In this document: piece by piece, positions 52,565-61,050 of the stretch | How the letters are laid out: the number at the start of each line of letters is the position of its first letter | Numbering within the stretch: the stretch's first letter is position 1 | DNA from: Flammeovirga sp. SJP92 | GTDB taxonomy: Bacteria; Bacteroidota; Bacteroidia; Cytophagales; Flammeovirgaceae | DNA: 64,000 nt | Assembly (NCBI RefSeq): GCF_001583495.1 | Contig: NZ_LQAQ01000061.1 | Span: 558,001 to 622,000 of the forward strand | Reading direction: 5' to 3' | Notes under the pieces: generated by a model | Seen by the model: the letters and a program-made list of their open reading frames with translations, nothing else | What the model was told of the DNA's origin: nothing | The model's database searches: none | Translations under genes and position numbers: made by a program

Positions 52565-52586
52565 TAGTAGCGTAGCCCGCTACGCT
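52564..52586 (+). repeat. REP-like hairpin, copy 1
   Basis: A GTAG tetranucleotide is followed by one base and the perfect stem-loop AGCGTAGC-CC-GCTACGCT. This 5' GTAG plus palindrome layout is that of REP elements moved by RAYT transposases. It forms an inverted pair with the copy 37 bp downstream. Confidence 0.65.
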
Positions 52587-52623
52587 TTATTTGAAATATA
52601 GTAATTGAGACCTTTTATAATTA

Positions 52624-52646
52624 CACGTAGCAGGCTACGTGGCTAC
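52624..52646 (-). repeat. REP-like hairpin, copy 2 (inverted)
   Basis: On the minus strand: GTAG, one base, then CACGTAGC-CT-GCTACGTG, again a perfect stem-loop. Length and plan equal copy 1, with compensating changes in the outer stem pairs. The two together look like a BIME between convergent genes. Confidence 0.65.
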
Positions 52647-52678
52647 ACAAACATTCTACTAATAATACAATGTATTTA

Positions 52679-54103
52679 TTATACTAATTCTCTCGATTTC
52701 CTTCTCTTCTTTGTTACTTTTTTCTGATTGATATACATCAAAAGTCCTAATAGGCTTACCAAGAAATTTCCTAAAGCAAATACTGACATAATTGTATCTC
52801 TAGCCTTTTTTCCTAGAAAATCAAACATGTGGTATTTATGAAAGTAAGCGAATATAAAACCTGAAAAGGCTGCTTTATCTTCGATAATTGCTCCTACAAA
52901 AGTCGTTTGAGTATCAATATACCATCTAAGGTTGCCTTCTCCTTCAAACTGTACTTTTTGAACTGGTAAAAGTTTATTGATAAAACCGTATTCGTTGGCA
53001 AATTTCTTTACTTCTGTAATGCTTTTCACGGAAGACAAACCACTGTATTGCTTTGCTAATTGAACGGCATAAATACTATCTCCTTTTATTAATTCTTCTC
53101 CTGAAACACTGTGGAAATACCTTTTAGAAATTCCTCTTCCAGCCTTAAAATGAAACTGATAATAATTAATGCCATCAATTTTTACAGGTTGGTAATTTAT
53201 CCAATCGCCTTTGACAGTATCCAAATCAAAAATCATTTCTTCTTGTGAGTATTGAGCAGGTGACCCATAGCTTGTCTTATCCAATGCTGTATACTTCGGT
53301 AACATGTGCATAAAAGCACTCAAAGCAAAGAGTAATAATGTAAAAGACAGTCCGATCCCTAATGTTCTATGAAATCTTCTTTGCCAAGGAACCCTCGACT
53401 TTTGTTGACGTTGATACGTCTTTCTGTACCTTGTGTAGACTAAAATCCCCGTTACACCTGCCAAAAATGATATCGTAATGAAGAACCCAAGTATAAGTAA
53501 TCTGAAGGTATTGTTGAAATCTAAAAATGTCCAACTATGCGCCCATAAAAAGACACGTTGAAAAGTACTTCTGATTGTGTTTGTAGCATAAGTCATCCTA
53601 TCGGTATTGACATCGATAAATACCCATAAACCGTCCATCCTCTTGTACTGTACCTTATATACAGGAAGTATTCTAGCAATCTTTACATATTCATTAGAAA
53701 ATTCCTTTTGAATATCAATAGCATCAATTTTTTGTTCTTCCTCTCCTGAGTAAAGGCCTGCCAAATAGGTAGCATAATGAATATCTCCATTCATTAGTTT
53801 CTCCCCAGACTTCGCATTGATATAGGTATTTCCTTCCGCTCTTTTGAATTGGTAAAATATTGCCGAATCTATAGTCACCAACCGGAAAGACGCAATGTCT
53901 TCCCAGTGGTTTATTTTCATAATGGAATCAACAGATAATTGAATTTGATCTGCTGACTTTACTTCTTTATTTACAGCAAGTCTTTGATTGACTCTAGGTT
54001 TAAAATTGGACATCAAAGGGTGCATTACGCCACTCAATGTCCATGCTAAAACTGGTAATAAAGCGATTAGACTAAGTTGTCTATGAATTTTATATAAGTT
54101 CAT
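52679..54103 (-). CDS. PepSY-domain membrane protein
   Basis: A 474-residue inner-membrane protein with four helices (about 12-30, 201-223, 253-270, 443-460). Two PepSY-type domains lie in the periplasmic loops. They share the block IHYATYLAGLYSGEEEQKIDAI / IYAVQLAKQYSGLSSVKSIT and a YKVQYKRMDGLWVFIDVNTDR / QKVQFEGEGNLRWYIDTQTT pair. Such proteins beside TonB receptors are thought to be reductases that release metal from siderophores or to take part in copper handling. It overlaps the receptor gene by one base. Confidence 0.88.
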   Translation of the reverse strand: MNLYKIHRQLSLIALLPVLAWTLSGVMHPLMSNFKPRVNQRLAVNKEVKSADQIQLSVDSIMKINHWEDIASFRLVTIDSAIFYQFKRAEGNTYINAKSGEKLMNGDIHYATYLAGLYSGEEEQKIDAIDIQKEFSNEYVKIARILPVYKVQYKRMDGLWVFIDVNTDRMTYATNTIRSTFQRVFLWAHSWTFLDFNNTFRLLILGFFITISFLAGVTGILVYTRYRKTYQRQQKSRVPWQRRFHRTLGIGLSFTLLLFALSAFMHMLPKYTALDKTSYGSPAQYSQEEMIFDLDTVKGDWINYQPVKIDGINYYQFHFKAGRGISKRYFHSVSGEELIKGDSIYAVQLAKQYSGLSSVKSITEVKKFANEYGFINKLLPVQKVQFEGEGNLRWYIDTQTTFVGAIIEDKAAFSGFIFAYFHKYHMFDFLGKKARDTIMSVFALGNFLVSLLGLLMYINQKKVTKKRRKSRELV

Positions 54104-56394
54104 TATTTTTTGCTAATTGTATATCCGATACCTAATTGGAAAGTGCGTGGAGCACCAAGGTTATAGTTTTCTCCCCATGAAGATCTTGATACTCTAGTGG
54201 CATAAAGTTCATCAGTTAGGTTCATTACATTTAACCAAGCATCAAATCCTTTAAATTGGTAACCAAAACGAAGATTGAGTAAGTGGTAACCCTCATATTT
54301 TTTAGTGTTTTGGTTATCCATATAGTAATCGCTCACTTTTTGGAATTCTAATGACGTTCTAAAGCCTTTCAAGAATTTTGGTTTGAAAGTCAATTCCATG
54401 TTGGTAATCCAGTTTGGAGCATTTGACATGGTATTTCCTGAGAAATCCTCACTTCCAGTATTGAACAGATCAAAAGTATGGCTTGCATACGTTCCACCGA
54501 CTCTTACAAACACTTGAGAAATCGGCTTGAAGTGTAATGCCATTTCTACCCCTTCGTGATTCGTTGAACCTGCATTTTCATTATTGTAAGACCCATCATC
54601 TTGTAATACCGAAACGATTTCGTTTTCACCTTTCATGTTATAATAGGCCAATTCCACATAGCCTAAACCTTTTGGTAAAGCGTACCAAGTTCCTACTTCT
54701 GCGTTATTGTAATACGATGGTTCTAATGTTGGTACTTTCACTCCTCTATACAATTCTGATACCTGAGGAGGCATAAAACCTACACTGTAATTGGCGTAGA
54801 AACCTAAACCATTTGATAGGGTATAAGTCGCTCCGACCCTTGGAGTGATTGCATTAAAATAATCTACAGAATTAGGAGCTCCTGAGAATGCCTCCTCACC
54901 CAAATTATTTTTATAATCATACTTAAAGTGATCCGAACGAACCCCTGCTGTAATGAATAATCGGTCTATGGGATTGACTTCAACTTGAGCATAAAGACCT
55001 GTATTCAATAGATTCGTTTCATAATCAGTCAATACAGAATCTGTGTTAGTGTACCCCACATATCTTCCATCTTCATCTCTATCCACATCAATATAATTGG
55101 CCCAGAAAGCAGTTGGGCTATAATCCACACTTGCTCCTACTCTGACTGTTGTTCTCAAAGAAGGAATTTTCTGATTGTGTTGAACCACCGCACCATAGCT
55201 TTGGAATGAACTCTCATTGACTTCACCTTTCGCGACACTTGGGTTAGTCCAATCGTTTCTAATTCTATAACTAGGAATCTGACCTAACGTATTGGTGCGG
55301 AAAAATGCTTTGGCTACAGTTTTACTGTTTTCGTTCCATTTCTTATCTATCGTAAAAGTTGATCTCCATAATTCGATTTCTCTCTTGGTGAAATTATGAA
55401 GGGAAGTAAAGTCACGATCATAAAAAGAAGCACTATCTAAAGAAGATCCCATATCAGATTTGTACTTCATGTAAGTGGTATTGGAAGTCAATTTTAGACT
55501 TTCATTCACTTTGTAAGTTAAAACAGCCGTAATGATTGATTTATTAAAATCACTGTGATCTAAATAACCATCTTCTCTGATAGCTGAATATCCACCAACA
55601 CTTACGCCTAGCTTTCCATTGTCAGTAGTTCCTTCTACTATAGCATCAACTCTTCTATAACCATAAGAATCACCTCTCAATTGAACTTTTGCAGTAGGAA
55701 CCAATGAAGGAGTTTTCGTAATCAAGTTGACTGCCCCACCAATTGCTTCAGAACCATACAATGCAGAAGCAGGCCCTCTGACTACCTCAATATTTTGAGC
55801 CATCGTCATGTTCATTTCGTTCAAAGCATTATGATTAAAAATACCCGTTGGACGAATAGGCAAACCATCTTCTAAGTATAAGAATAAACTCTTCGTTGAC
55901 ATTGGTTGACGGATCGCCATCATGTGTTGTTCACTTCCCAAATCTGCCATCAATACACCTGGAACCTTATTAATTACTTGTTCAAGGGATTGTTGCTTCG
56001 TTTCCTCCAACATTGTAGTTCCAATGGAAGTAATTGCCATTGGAGCCTCTTCTCTTTTCTGTGCATCTCTACTCGCCGAAACGACCACTTGGTTCAACAC
56101 ATAATCATCTTGTGCTAAAGTAGTTTGTGAATTTAATTCACTCGCTACGCTAGAAAAGGTAGTATACCCCAACATTCTAAACTCAATATGATCTGATGCT
56201 TCTGCCTGAAATGAATAGTTTCCACTTGCATCTGATACTGTATAAGCATTCGTATTTAAGTTGACGATGATCGCTCCTACCAATGGATCCTTTGATAATT
56301 GATCAGTAATTGTCCCTGAAATTTCTAAATTTTGAGCGTGAAGAGAAGTGATGCTCAAAATCAAAAGTAGAGCACCTAGTAATTGCTTTTTCAT
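54103..56394 (-). CDS. TonB-dependent outer-membrane receptor
   Basis: A 763-residue receptor with a signal peptide (about 1-20, MKKQLLGALLLILSITSLHA) and a carboxypeptidase-like regulatory domain (about 25-100, GTITDQLSKDPLVGAIIVNLN). The plug has VVVSASRDAQKREEAPMAIT, VINKVPGVLMADLGSEQ and NIEVVRGPASALYGSEAIGGAVNLITKTP. The barrel ends in GAPRTFQLGIGYTISKK. The DNA and plug features fit siderophore, heme or metal-chelate receptors. The substrate is not evident. It is co-transcribed with the PepSY protein gene. Confidence 0.93.
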   Translation of the reverse strand: MKKQLLGALLLILSITSLHAQNLEISGTITDQLSKDPLVGAIIVNLNTNAYTVSDASGNYSFQAEASDHIEFRMLGYTTFSSVASELNSQTTLAQDDYVLNQVVVSASRDAQKREEAPMAITSIGTTMLEETKQQSLEQVINKVPGVLMADLGSEQHMMAIRQPMSTKSLFLYLEDGLPIRPTGIFNHNALNEMNMTMAQNIEVVRGPASALYGSEAIGGAVNLITKTPSLVPTAKVQLRGDSYGYRRVDAIVEGTTDNGKLGVSVGGYSAIREDGYLDHSDFNKSIITAVLTYKVNESLKLTSNTTYMKYKSDMGSSLDSASFYDRDFTSLHNFTKREIELWRSTFTIDKKWNENSKTVAKAFFRTNTLGQIPSYRIRNDWTNPSVAKGEVNESSFQSYGAVVQHNQKIPSLRTTVRVGASVDYSPTAFWANYIDVDRDEDGRYVGYTNTDSVLTDYETNLLNTGLYAQVEVNPIDRLFITAGVRSDHFKYDYKNNLGEEAFSGAPNSVDYFNAITPRVGATYTLSNGLGFYANYSVGFMPPQVSELYRGVKVPTLEPSYYNNAEVGTWYALPKGLGYVELAYYNMKGENEIVSVLQDDGSYNNENAGSTNHEGVEMALHFKPISQVFVRVGGTYASHTFDLFNTGSEDFSGNTMSNAPNWITNMELTFKPKFLKGFRTSLEFQKVSDYYMDNQNTKKYEGYHLLNLRFGYQFKGFDAWLNVMNLTDELYATRVSRSSWGENYNLGAPRTFQLGIGYTISKK

Positions 56395-56727
56395 TGTATT
56401 TTAATTTGGACATAACGAACCACGATCACTTTTGAACGCTATTAAAAAATAACGACCAATAGCCTAGCATTAGGTTGTTATGAAATCTGTAAAAAAATGG
56501 GGTGTAACGACTTGTAGAGAGTTGATTTTAGTAAAAATTACTCTTGAGCAGTATTGAATTAAGTACTTAGACAAAAGAAATAGACCATTTTTAATAAAGA
56601 AAATGGGTCATCCTATGGACCATAAAAATCACCATTCTCTTCTTTTTTCTTTTGATTCTAAAAGTAAAGACACTACAATACAGTCATCAAAAAATTGATA
56701 TATAAAAAGCCGTTAAATGAAGAGCAA
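56395..56727. other. Intergenic region upstream of the TonB receptor gene
   Basis: This 333-bp AT-rich region is followed on the right by the CGGRC protein gene. A weak dyad around 56583-56609 (GACCATTTTT / GAAAATGGGTC) may be a minus-strand terminator for that gene. No promoter element or Fur-type box could be assigned with confidence. Confidence 0.4.
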
Positions 56728-57117
56728 TTACGCAATGGGAGGATGAAATATTGAAGAAATGTAGTCTCCATCTACCTTTTCATCCACTAAATCAGGTAAC
56801 TGATTAATGATTCTTTGATTACCCTTTAATGAAAACAAAAAGATAGAGAGTGAAAGTGGTTCTGCTACCACTTCTTTGAGGTTGTTTTCATTGCTACTTG
56901 ACTCTGAAGTAGCTTGATTCGCTAATTTGGATTTTAGCTGACAGCGCCCCCCACAAACCTGTGGAAGGTCTGTTCGGTTTTTGTTCACGCACAAAACATT
57001 CGCATAAAAATCCTGACGAAGTTTATAGTCCATCATTACCAATGGTCCATAAATCGTCTGCATAAATACGAGTGTTGCGAGAAAAAATGTAACTGATATG
57101 TTCAGTTTGTTCATCAT
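56728..57117 (-). CDS. Small membrane-anchored protein with a CGGRC motif
   Basis: A 129-residue protein with an N-terminal hydrophobic segment (about 8-25, VTFFLATLVFMQTIYGPL) and a cysteine block, LCVNKNRTDLPQVCGGRCQL (three Cys). A low-complexity Ser/Asn/Glu linker and a hydrophobic SIFLFSLKG segment follow. Related Bacteroidota proteins with a C-(N)GKC core are, as I recall, often upstream of TonB receptor and PepSY genes and may bind copper or iron. That role is inference. ATG codons at 57117 and 57114 are equivalent. Confidence 0.65.
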   Translation of the reverse strand: MMNKLNISVTFFLATLVFMQTIYGPLVMMDYKLRQDFYANVLCVNKNRTDLPQVCGGRCQLKSKLANQATSESSSNENNLKEVVAEPLSLSIFLFSLKGNQRIINQLPDLVDEKVDGDYISSIFHPPIA

Positions 57118-57144
57118 TAGGGTGTGCTATTTTAAAGAGCAGTG

Positions 57145-57172
57145 CAAATATACAAACCGAATCGAAATTCAA
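57145..57172 (-). promoter_or_regulatory. Promoter of the CGGRC protein gene
   Basis: On the minus strand TATATTTG (57145-57152) is preceded by TTG (57170-57172) at 17 nt. The predicted start site is about 20 nt before the ATG. Confidence 0.65.
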
Positions 57173-57231
57173 TAATATTTACTACAAATAATTTATTGAT
57201 GCATATTGTTATTCATCATTCCCAATGAGAT

Positions 57232-57260
57232 ATAAAAAAAGAGGTTCACTAGGAACCTCT
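57232..57260 (-). terminator. Terminator of the low-complexity basic protein gene
   Basis: On the minus strand the stem GAGGTTC / GAACCTC with a short loop is followed by TTTTTTTAT. It lies within 35 nt of the stop codon. Confidence 0.85.
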
Positions 57261-57266
57261 TCACAA

Positions 57267-58682
57267 CTACCTTCTTGATCTACTTGGGGAAACGGATCTT
57301 GAGGGTGAAGGTCGCGTTGATTTATTGTAATTACTCGGTGGTCGCGTTGTTGCAGGCCTTGTAGTGGCCGGCTTCGTTTGAGGTCTGTTATACGACTTAT
57401 TATTACTTGGTGAAGTTGTCGTTGGTCTTGATTTATTCTGTTTTGTAGCAGAATTAGATCGATTAAAATTATTCGAATTATTTTGTTTCGTTTTATTCTT
57501 ATTCAAACTCGAATTAGACTTATTGGTCGATGTATTCGGCCTTGTCGTACTCTTGTTGTTTGATCGACGTTGAGTAGGCACAGAAACCTTATTGTTCTTT
57601 ACATTCGACTTATTACCTGATCGATCAGAGGCTGTTTTCCAATCTTTATTTACTTTCTGACCAGTAGAAACCTGACCTGTTTGTTTATCCTTCAAACTTG
57701 GTTGAGCTGGCTTTACTGCTTTATCATTTGTAGCAGGCTTTGAAATATTCTCCTTTGAGTTCGAAGGTCTTTTATCTTTAGAAACACCTTGCTCAGGTTT
57801 CACCGCTGGTTTTACCTGAGGATTTGATACATTTTCCTTCGAATTCGAGGGCCTTTTATCCTTAGAAACACCTTGTTCAGGTTTTACTGCTGGCTTGGTT
57901 TGAGGTTTTGTCTTTACATCTGAAGTAGCAGGTCGCTGTTTCAACTGACTTGCATTCGAAATATCTTTATGTCTTTTATCAAAAGACTTATTCGGATATT
58001 GCTTTGCATAGTCTCTTCGCCTTGCTTGTTTTTGCATTTTAACCGCATGCTTACTTCTTCTTACAGTAGTGTGACGGTACTTATGTCTATGATGAATATT
58101 GATATTCACCCTTACATTGTTCCTGTAATAAGGTACCGGGTAAGGTCTCCAAGGTCTATAAAATGGAGGATAGTAACCCCAATAATAAGGAGATCTCCAT
58201 GGATGATAATATGGTCCCCAAAACCATACATAGATGGTAGGTTGGTGTACATAAACAGGCTCTACAATATAGTTTGATCCATACATATATACATCTCCGA
58301 CAACTTGTACTTGAGTCTCTCCTTTTTCATCCTTTACAACATCAATCACGGCAACATCCTGATATTGGTCTTTGCCAATCACAGCTTGAATAGTGACAAC
58401 GTGTGTATTTTTCTTAGAAGTATCTACTACTCTTAAGTAGTCTACTTCTCCATCTTCATTCAAATCCAAGTTGGAAATCTGTTGTTCCGGATCATTTAAT
58501 TTTTTCTCAAAATCTTCTAAATCTTTGGATTCACCAAAGATGGCAGCAACCACTTCTAAATCTAAGTTTTGACTAATTTCATCATCAGTAGCAGTAACTG
58601 TAGTCACGTCCTGTGCATTGACCATAAATGGTAAATACAGGAACAGAGACAATATCAATATTTTAAAAATGTTAGTATTCAT
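57267..58682 (-). CDS. Low-complexity basic secreted protein
   Basis: A 471-residue protein with a signal peptide (about 1-23, ending MVNAQD). Residues 25-145 form a folded part with an EF-hand-like loop (DLNEDGEVDYLRVVD) and a strand block TIQAVIGKDQYQDVAVIDVV. Next is a Trp/Tyr/Pro-rich patch (VWFWGPYYHPWRSPYYWGYY), then a His/Arg patch, and from about 240 to the end a disordered K, P, S, N, T and R tail. Within the tail a 28-residue unit (AVKPEQGVSKDKRPSNSKEN core) is repeated twice. The function is unknown; it may bind a surface or polyanion. Confidence 0.75.
   Translation of the reverse strand: MNTNIFKILILSLFLYLPFMVNAQDVTTVTATDDEISQNLDLEVVAAIFGESKDLEDFEKKLNDPEQQISNLDLNEDGEVDYLRVVDTSKKNTHVVTIQAVIGKDQYQDVAVIDVVKDEKGETQVQVVGDVYMYGSNYIVEPVYVHQPTIYVWFWGPYYHPWRSPYYWGYYPPFYRPWRPYPVPYYRNNVRVNINIHHRHKYRHTTVRRSKHAVKMQKQARRRDYAKQYPNKSFDKRHKDISNASQLKQRPATSDVKTKPQTKPAVKPEQGVSKDKRPSNSKENVSNPQVKPAVKPEQGVSKDKRPSNSKENISKPATNDKAVKPAQPSLKDKQTGQVSTGQKVNKDWKTASDRSGNKSNVKNNKVSVPTQRRSNNKSTTRPNTSTNKSNSSLNKNKTKQNNSNNFNRSNSATKQNKSRPTTTSPSNNKSYNRPQTKPATTRPATTRPPSNYNKSTRPSPSRSVSPSRSRR
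57741..57894 (-). repeat. Tandem 84-bp coding repeat in the low-complexity protein
   Basis: Two adjacent copies of a unit of about 84 bp encode the KPAVKPEQGVSKDKRPSNSK segment (copy 2 diverges after KEN). The copies differ at several silent positions, so the duplication is not very recent. Confidence 0.7.
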
Positions 58683-58727
58683 GACGCAGTAGTTTAATTA
58701 GTTGAATGATATTTCTGTTTTTAGCTA

Positions 58728-58801
58728 TAAATGTGGCATACTTTAATTGGTCATTGGAATAGAAATATTTTGAAGATCGTGTTTACACTATGCCACATTT
58801 A
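58728..58801. repeat. 13-bp inverted repeat upstream of the low-complexity protein gene
   Basis: TAAATGTGGCATA (58728-58740) and its perfect reverse complement (58789-58801) are separated by 48 bp. The left arm is 46 bp upstream of the start codon. It could be paired operator sites, a long hairpin, or a small mobile remnant. Confidence 0.55.
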
Positions 58802-58934
58802 ATTATACGGCATCAATAATTAGTTTAGTTATTTACGTTAAGAATTAATTGGTTAAAATATAACAAAAACACTCCTATAAAATGTAAATTCAAGGAAGTA
58901 ACCCTCTGATTTTTGAAATAATTTTTATAACAAA

Positions 58935-59804
58935 CTAGAAAATCTCTGATTGATTTTCCTGCTGTCCCACTTTTTCTTCGGCCTCAGGCAAAGTTTTTCT
59001 TTTAGAATAAATAATTAAGCAAACGCCGATTAAAACATAAGGAACACTCAGCATTTGTCCCATATTCAGGGATAACCCTTCTTCAAATGATACTTGATTC
59101 TCTTTAAAAAATTCAATGAAAAATCTTGACGTAAAAATCAATATGATAACAGTTCCTGAGAAGAATCCATTTTTCAATGAAGCTCTATGTTTATGATAGA
59201 GAAACATCATAGTTCCAAAAATGATAAAATAACAAATGGCTTCATACAATTGAGCGGGATGTCTTGGTATAAAATCAACCTTTTCAAATACAAAAGCCCA
59301 AGGAAGATTAGTTGGTGTACCTATAATTTCTGAATTCATCAGATTACCTATTCGAATAAATGCACAGCCAACTCCGACAACAACAGCCAATAAATCTATT
59401 ACATCAATAAAGCGGTGTTTTGTCTTTCTGGAATATAAAATCAATGCAATCGTCAACCCAATACCTCCTCCATGACTTGCAAGTCCACTATATCCAATAA
59501 ATTCAATGGAGCCATCATTTAAAAAACGAATAGGGAAAATCATTTCTAATGGGTTGGAAAGAAAATAAACGGGTTCATAAAGCAAACAATGTCCTAAACG
59601 AGCACCCACAAAGATTCCTATAACGGCGTAGATCAATAATCTATCGTGATTAGCCTGTGGCAATCCCTCCTTTTCAAAAATCTTACCTAGGAAATAAGAA
59701 CTCACCAATACTCCTGTAACGAACAAAAGTCCATAATACCTCAATGGAAATCCATTAATATCAATGATTTCTGGATCAGGGTTCCAGTATATATAATTTA
59801 GCAT
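58935..59804 (-). CDS. lgt: Prolipoprotein diacylglyceryl transferase
   Basis: An inner-membrane enzyme that transfers diacylglycerol from phosphatidylglycerol to the lipobox Cys of prelipoproteins, the first step of lipoprotein maturation. At 289 residues it is full length, with seven helices. The signature HGGGIGLTIAL, then IRIGNLMNSEIIGTPTNLPWAFVF and PRHPAQLYEA are all present. It acts on the many lipoproteins in this window (including LptC and the LVIVD proteins). It stands alone. Confidence 0.96.
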   Translation of the reverse strand: MLNYIYWNPDPEIIDINGFPLRYYGLLFVTGVLVSSYFLGKIFEKEGLPQANHDRLLIYAVIGIFVGARLGHCLLYEPVYFLSNPLEMIFPIRFLNDGSIEFIGYSGLASHGGGIGLTIALILYSRKTKHRFIDVIDLLAVVVGVGCAFIRIGNLMNSEIIGTPTNLPWAFVFEKVDFIPRHPAQLYEAICYFIIFGTMMFLYHKHRASLKNGFFSGTVIILIFTSRFFIEFFKENQVSFEEGLSLNMGQMLSVPYVLIGVCLIIYSKRKTLPEAEEKVGQQENQSEIF

Positions 59805-59900
59805 AAGTTGTTTGTAGTCTGATGATAATTGAGTTTACGTTGTTGCGAATATAAAAACTCTGCTTCTGCTTTACTACGGTAAATTCAACTTATTTGATGA

Positions 59901-60494
59901 CTAAAAGATAAAAATTCCAATAACAGAGCATACAGCGATCAAAGCGATTGGATGCACCTTCTTTTCATAAAATTTAAGAACAATTCCTACTATCAAACAA
60001 AGGATAATACTATTCCAGTGTATCTCTGAAAAACCGTCTTCAAAGAAAGTTGTTTCTGCAATTTTCCATCCCGCAAATAAAATCAAAGCAATAGTTACTG
60101 GCTTAATACCAAAAAAGAACGCCTGCTTGAATTTATTTTTCTTTAGTTTTCTCAACAACTCAGTCAATGCCACAATACAAACCACTGAAGGAGTTGCTAA
60201 CCCTGCCGTTGCAAAAACTCCACCAATGATTCCTCCTAATCTACCACCTACAGCCATTCCAGCTTCATTGCCGACAAAAGTAGCAGAGTTCACTGCGATT
60301 GCTCCAGGCGTCATTTGAGCTAATGACAACACATCAAAAAACTGGTCTGCGGTCATCCAACCTTGCTTTTGGAACTCCACGACAAAAAGTGGAACCATCG
60401 CTAATCCTCCTCCAAAACTAAAGAAACCTATTTTACAGAATACAAAATATAATTCCGCATATACTTTTAACGCTTCTAATGAAAATGCTTCCAT
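59901..60494 (-). CDS. Chromate transporter, CHR short form (second subunit)
   Basis: A 197-residue inner-membrane protein with a single CHR domain. Key blocks are FFSFGGGLAMVPLFVVEFQKQGWMT, LAQMTPGAIAVNSATFVGNEA and GVFATAGLATPSVVCIVALTELL. It pairs with the similar protein encoded one base upstream. The pair equals one long bidomain ChrA. The substrate is presumably chromate or sulfate by family. Confidence 0.9.
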   Translation of the reverse strand: MEAFSLEALKVYAELYFVFCKIGFFSFGGGLAMVPLFVVEFQKQGWMTADQFFDVLSLAQMTPGAIAVNSATFVGNEAGMAVGGRLGGIIGGVFATAGLATPSVVCIVALTELLRKLKKNKFKQAFFFGIKPVTIALILFAGWKIAETTFFEDGFSEIHWNSIILCLIVGIVLKFYEKKVHPIALIAVCSVIGIFIF

Positions 60495-60495
60495 A

Positions 60496-61050
60496 CTATT
60501 TCAGTAAATCTTTTAATTGTTTTGGGAAAAATAAATAAAGTCCAAGGCCCATTCCTGCACCAATGACAATTAATAAAATGGGGTGAATATTAAATGCAAA
60601 TAACAAAACACATGCTATTAAGAAGATACCCAAACCATATCGATCTGTAACGCTTCCTTTGAACATCTTCCAAACAGAATGACCAATCAGTGCAACAATA
60701 CATGCTCTTGCTCCCATAAATGCTTTTTGAGCGATTGGGTGTTCGAAACTGTGAGAGAAAAGGTGATAGATAATTGTAATCACTAAATAAGAAGGTGCAA
60801 TCACACCAGCAGTTGTAAATAGGCCACCTAGAAACCCTTTTTCTCTATACCCCACAAAAGTAGCCGCATTAATAGCAATGGTACCTGGAGTCATTTGAGC
60901 AATGGACATAATTTCCAACAATTCATCGTTGGTCAGCCATTTTTTATTTTCTATTAATTCTTTTTCCAAAAGTGGAATCATAGCATACCCTCCTCCGAAG
61001 GTAAAAAGTCCAATTTTGAAAAAGCTGTAAAATAATTCGAAGTAGATCAT
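60496..61050 (-). CDS. Chromate transporter, CHR short form (first subunit)
   Basis: A 184-residue inner-membrane protein with one CHR domain: LFTFGGGYAMIPLLEKELIENKKWLT, IAQMTPGTIAINAATFVGYREKGFLGG and TAGVIAPSYLVITIIYHLF. The downstream partner gene starts one base after its stop, so the two are translated together and likely form a heterodimer in opposite orientation. Confidence 0.9.
   Translation of the reverse strand: MIYFELFYSFFKIGLFTFGGGYAMIPLLEKELIENKKWLTNDELLEIMSIAQMTPGTIAINAATFVGYREKGFLGGLFTTAGVIAPSYLVITIIYHLFSHSFEHPIAQKAFMGARACIVALIGHSVWKMFKGSVTDRYGLGIFLIACVLLFAFNIHPILLIVIGAGMGLGLYLFFPKQLKDLLK

Noticed and set aside
59901-61050. Split chromate transporter pair as a broken ChrA
   Set aside because: Short CHR proteins encoded as adjacent pairs are a normal variant of the family, and both frames are intact with start codons.
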